Shown here in pieces: positions 51,844 through 53,955 of a DNA stretch of 53,955 nucleotides. The stretch comes from Fimenecus sp051881455 (GTDB taxonomy: Bacteria; Bacillota; Clostridia; Oscillospirales; Acutalibacteraceae). The DNA lies in contig JBJEPX010000034.1 in the NCBI GenBank assembly GCA_051881455.1, positions 1-53,955 on the forward strand, written 5' to 3'. Position 1 is the first letter of the stretch. Each line of letters begins with the position of its first letter. Under the pieces are notes generated by a model. The model searched no databases. It was given only the letters and a program-made list of their open reading frames with translations, and was not told the DNA's origin. The position numbers and the translations under genes were made by a program.

Positions 51844-53244
51844 TTATTTCTGCTCAAAGAATACCTTGAACGCCTTGTATGCCATATAAACATCAAGTTT
51901 TGAAACAACCTCAAAAGGTGCGTGCATTGAAAGCACGGGTACGCCTAAATCTACCACATCAACATTGAGCGCCGCAACATACATTGCAACCGTTCCTCCG
52001 CCGCCTGCGTCAACCTTGCCAAGCTCGCCTATCTGCCAAACAACATCATTGTCGTTAAGCATTTTGCGAACCTTGCCCATGTATTCGGCAGATGCGTCGG
52101 AAGTGCCGCTCTTGCCGCGGGCGCCTGTGTATTTTGTAATAACAACACCGTTGTTTACATAAGAGGAGTTCATTCTTTCGCTGACCTCGGGATATGTGGG
52201 GTCAAACGCCGCATTAACATCGGCTGAAAGACATTCGGAGTTTGAAAGCACTCTCCAAGGCTCCTCACCCTGCATTACTGCCAAATCGGATATAAAATAT
52301 TTCATATACGATGAATTAAGTCCTGTGTTGCCGTCAGAGCCGATTTCCTCTTTGTCGGTAAGCACGGTAAGGCAGGTGTATTCGGGATTTTCAACGCTGA
52401 AAATCGCCTGTGCCGCAGGATATGCGCAAACCTTGTCATCGTGACCGTATGCACCGATAAGACTGCGGTCAAAGCCGATGTCCCTTGCCTTATATGCAGG
52501 AACAACCTCTAATTCCGCACTTAAAAAGTCGCTTTCAACAATGCCGTATTTCTCATTGAGAATTTTCATAATATTGAGCTTTACTTTTTCTCCGCCCTCG
52601 TCTTTGGAGAAGGGACGGGAGCCTATGAGAATATTAAGGTTTTCACCCTTAATTCCCTCTGCCATTGTCTGCTTCATCTGCTCCTGTGCAAGGTGGGGTA
52701 AAAGGTCGGTTACAACAAATTGGGGGTCGCCCTCGTCCTCGCCTATACGTACCTTTACCTTTTCGCCGTCAGCCTTTATAACAACTCCGTGGAGAGCCAA
52801 GGGGATTGCAGTCCATTGATATTTTTTAATTCCGCCGTAATAATGGGTTTTAAAAAGGGCGAGATTTGTGTCCTCATAAAGGGGATTGGGTTTTAAGTCA
52901 AGGCGGGGAGAGTCAATGTGCGCCGCAGAAATCTTAACGCCTTCGCCCACGCTCTTTTTACCGATAACGCAAAGGATAAGGGACTTTCCTCTGTTGTTGT
53001 AGTAAACCTTGTCGCCTGCGCTGTATTTTTTTGTGTTGTCAAATTCGGTATAGCCTCTTTTTTCGGCTTCTCTTACGAAAAATTCCACCGATTCACGCTC
53101 GATTTTTGCCTCGTCAAGATATGACTTGTAGCCCTCGCAGAATTCGTCGGCTTGCTTAACTGTTTCGTCGTCGATGATTTCCATTGCGTGCTTCGGCTCA
53201 TAAAAAAGACCGTCTTTAAGCTCCTGTAATTTGTTTTCACTCAT
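51844..53244 (-). CDS. M18-family aspartyl/leucyl aminopeptidase
   Basis: 466 residues, full length. Metal-binding and catalytic segments are visible: SAAHIDSPRLDLKPNP (about 101-116), HYYGGIKKYQW, DKEEIGSDGNTG (about 296-307), and SGTSDASAEYMG near the C-terminus. These cytosolic dinuclear-zinc exopeptidases form dodecamers and degrade peptides from the N-terminus. It starts 19 bp after coaE and looks co-transcribed with it. Confidence 0.9.
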   Translation of the reverse strand: MSENKLQELKDGLFYEPKHAMEIIDDETVKQADEFCEGYKSYLDEAKIERESVEFFVREAEKRGYTEFDNTKKYSAGDKVYYNNRGKSLILCVIGKKSVGEGVKISAAHIDSPRLDLKPNPLYEDTNLALFKTHYYGGIKKYQWTAIPLALHGVVIKADGEKVKVRIGEDEGDPQFVVTDLLPHLAQEQMKQTMAEGIKGENLNILIGSRPFSKDEGGEKVKLNIMKILNEKYGIVESDFLSAELEVVPAYKARDIGFDRSLIGAYGHDDKVCAYPAAQAIFSVENPEYTCLTVLTDKEEIGSDGNTGLNSSYMKYFISDLAVMQGEEPWRVLSNSECLSADVNAAFDPTYPEVSERMNSSYVNNGVVITKYTGARGKSGTSDASAEYMGKVRKMLNDNDVVWQIGELGKVDAGGGGTVAMYVAALNVDVVDLGVPVLSMHAPFEVVSKLDVYMAYKAFKVFFEQK

Positions 53245-53263
53245 ATATATTACTCCTCTCGGT

Positions 53264-53848
53264 TTATAAATTTGCTATAATCTGCCGTATTTCCACATCA
53301 AGATTATACGGCGGATAGTTCCATATTATGAAATCAGCCTGTTTTGTAAAAAAACTTTCGTCCTTCTGTGCGTTTATCCGTTCAAGTGCTTTTTCGCGGC
53401 TGATTTTATCTCTTGTCATTATCCGTTCAAGACGAATATCCTCGGGGGCAGTAACGGCAACGGTAAAGTCGCAAAGCTTATCCTCACCGCTTTCAAAAAG
53501 CGCTATTGCGTCAATTATTATACCGCTGTAACCCAAGTCTTTTTTCTCGTCAATAATTTCCCTGATTTTTTCCGTAACGGCAGGGTGGGTGATGGCGTTA
53601 AGAGCCTCGGTGCTTTCTTCGTCGGCAAAGGCACGGCTTGCCAAAAGGGGACGGTTCACCGTTCCGTCACCGTTTATAACATCGTCGCCGAATTGCTTTT
53701 TCAGTTTATTTTTAACATTTTCGTCGCCGTTTATTACTTCACGGGCAACCTTGTCCGCATCAATGTGATAACAGCCGTATGCCATAAGCTTAAAGGCAAC
53801 GGTGCTTTTTCCTGCACCCGTAAGTCCCGTAAGACCGATTATTTTCAT
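53264..53848 (-). CDS. coaE: Dephospho-CoA kinase
   Basis: 194 residues. P-loop GLTGAGKSTVAFKL (about 8-21; the usual GGIGSGKS is GLTGAGKS here), DADKVAREV (about 31-39), and the NYPPYNLDVEIRQI C-terminus fit the family. It phosphorylates dephospho-CoA, the last step of CoA synthesis. It follows the transposase fragment by three bases. Confidence 0.92.
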   Translation of the reverse strand: MKIIGLTGLTGAGKSTVAFKLMAYGCYHIDADKVAREVINGDENVKNKLKKQFGDDVINGDGTVNRPLLASRAFADEESTEALNAITHPAVTEKIREIIDEKKDLGYSGIIIDAIALFESGEDKLCDFTVAVTAPEDIRLERIMTRDKISREKALERINAQKDESFFTKQADFIIWNYPPYNLDVEIRQIIANL

Positions 53849-53851
53849 ATT

Positions 53852-53953
53852 TTATCTTTCCTTTGCGGAATATTCCTTTAATGCGTTATATTCAATATAA
53901 TTCCAATGATATTCAAAATCAGATTGATTGCGAATTATGTGGTCGTAATATCC
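53852..53953 (-). mobile_element. C-terminal fragment of a probable REP-associated tyrosine transposase (RAYT), cut by the window edge
   Basis: The last 33 codons read GYYDHIIRNQSDFEYHWNYI then EYNALKEYSAKER and stop at 53852-53854. The YDHIIRN...DF...W.YIEYN pattern is that of the C-terminal part of IS200-like/RAYT transposases (which end with YDH-IRN-DY-YI-NP). It is in frame to the right edge. It ends 3 bp before the coaE start. Assignment rests on about 30 residues only. Confidence 0.6.
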
Positions 53954-53955
53954 CC

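Noticed and set aside
1..53955. tRNA, rRNA, prophage, integrase or restriction genes
   Set aside because: Looked for on both strands; none recognised by motif or structure.

Overview
The window reads as a chromosomal segment from a strictly anaerobic, endospore-forming member of the Clostridia, most like the Oscillospiraceae/Ruminococcaceae of the gut. The grounds are: dipicolinate synthase (dpaAB), an anaerobic class III ribonucleotide reductase, [FeFe]-hydrogenases with AdhE, a PerR/Fur repressor, T-box and cobalamin riboswitches, a dockerin-like secreted protein, IreB, consensus sigma-A promoters and strong AGGAGG-type ribosome binding sites. No rRNA, tRNA, phage or CRISPR locus was seen.

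Layout. 1-360: short hairpin repeats and a terminator. 361-4177: QueD-like protein, PerR-like repressor with a self-operator, M20 amidohydrolase, then a phosphoribosyltransferase/hypothetical/IreB group. 4245-7996: pheST behind a complete T-box leader and promoter. 8004-12337: a large surface metallophosphoesterase and an orphan ABC ATPase. 12460-13025: tandem 244-bp palindromic repeats. 13110-21440: seven same-strand genes (adhE, APH-like kinase, two [2Fe-2S] thioredoxin-like proteins, PAS-linked sensory [FeFe]-hydrogenase, PP2C phosphatase, group B-like [FeFe]-hydrogenase) behind a promoter carrying Rex-type operators. 21595-24355: circularly permuted ATP-grasp / alpha-E / transglutaminase operon. 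24356-27529: small membrane protein, TIM-barrel isomerase, nrdR, dockerin-transglutaminase. 27639-32186: TetR, MMPL exporter and lipoprotein with two TetR operators. 32247-35585: YczE-like membrane protein, a second TetR, oleate hydratase. 35755-37045: cobalamin riboswitch controlling a DUF4430 lipoprotein and an ECF S component. 37132-38829: lipid kinase and GDPD. 38860-43025: potABCD. 43163-46316: anaerobic RNR operon in which the glycyl-radical domain is a separate 59-residue protein. 46367-53848: NSS transporter, ung, murC, dpaAB, a second repeat cluster, M18 aminopeptidase, coaE. The right edge cuts a probable REP-associated tyrosine transposase.

How the parts fit. The adhE-hydrogenase group looks like a redox/hydrogen-sensing fermentation module: Rex would read NADH/NAD+, the PAS-hydrogenase would read H2 or redox state, and the kinase/phosphatase pair could relay it. 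NrdR, encoded here, has matching boxes at its own promoter and at the nrdD promoter. The strongest candidates for undescribed biology are the split NrdD with a stand-alone glycyl-radical peptide, the B12-riboswitch/DUF4430/ECF pair, and the kinase-phosphatase-sensory hydrogenase operon. The two palindromic repeat clusters together with the transposase fragment suggest a REP/RAYT-type repeat family in this genome.
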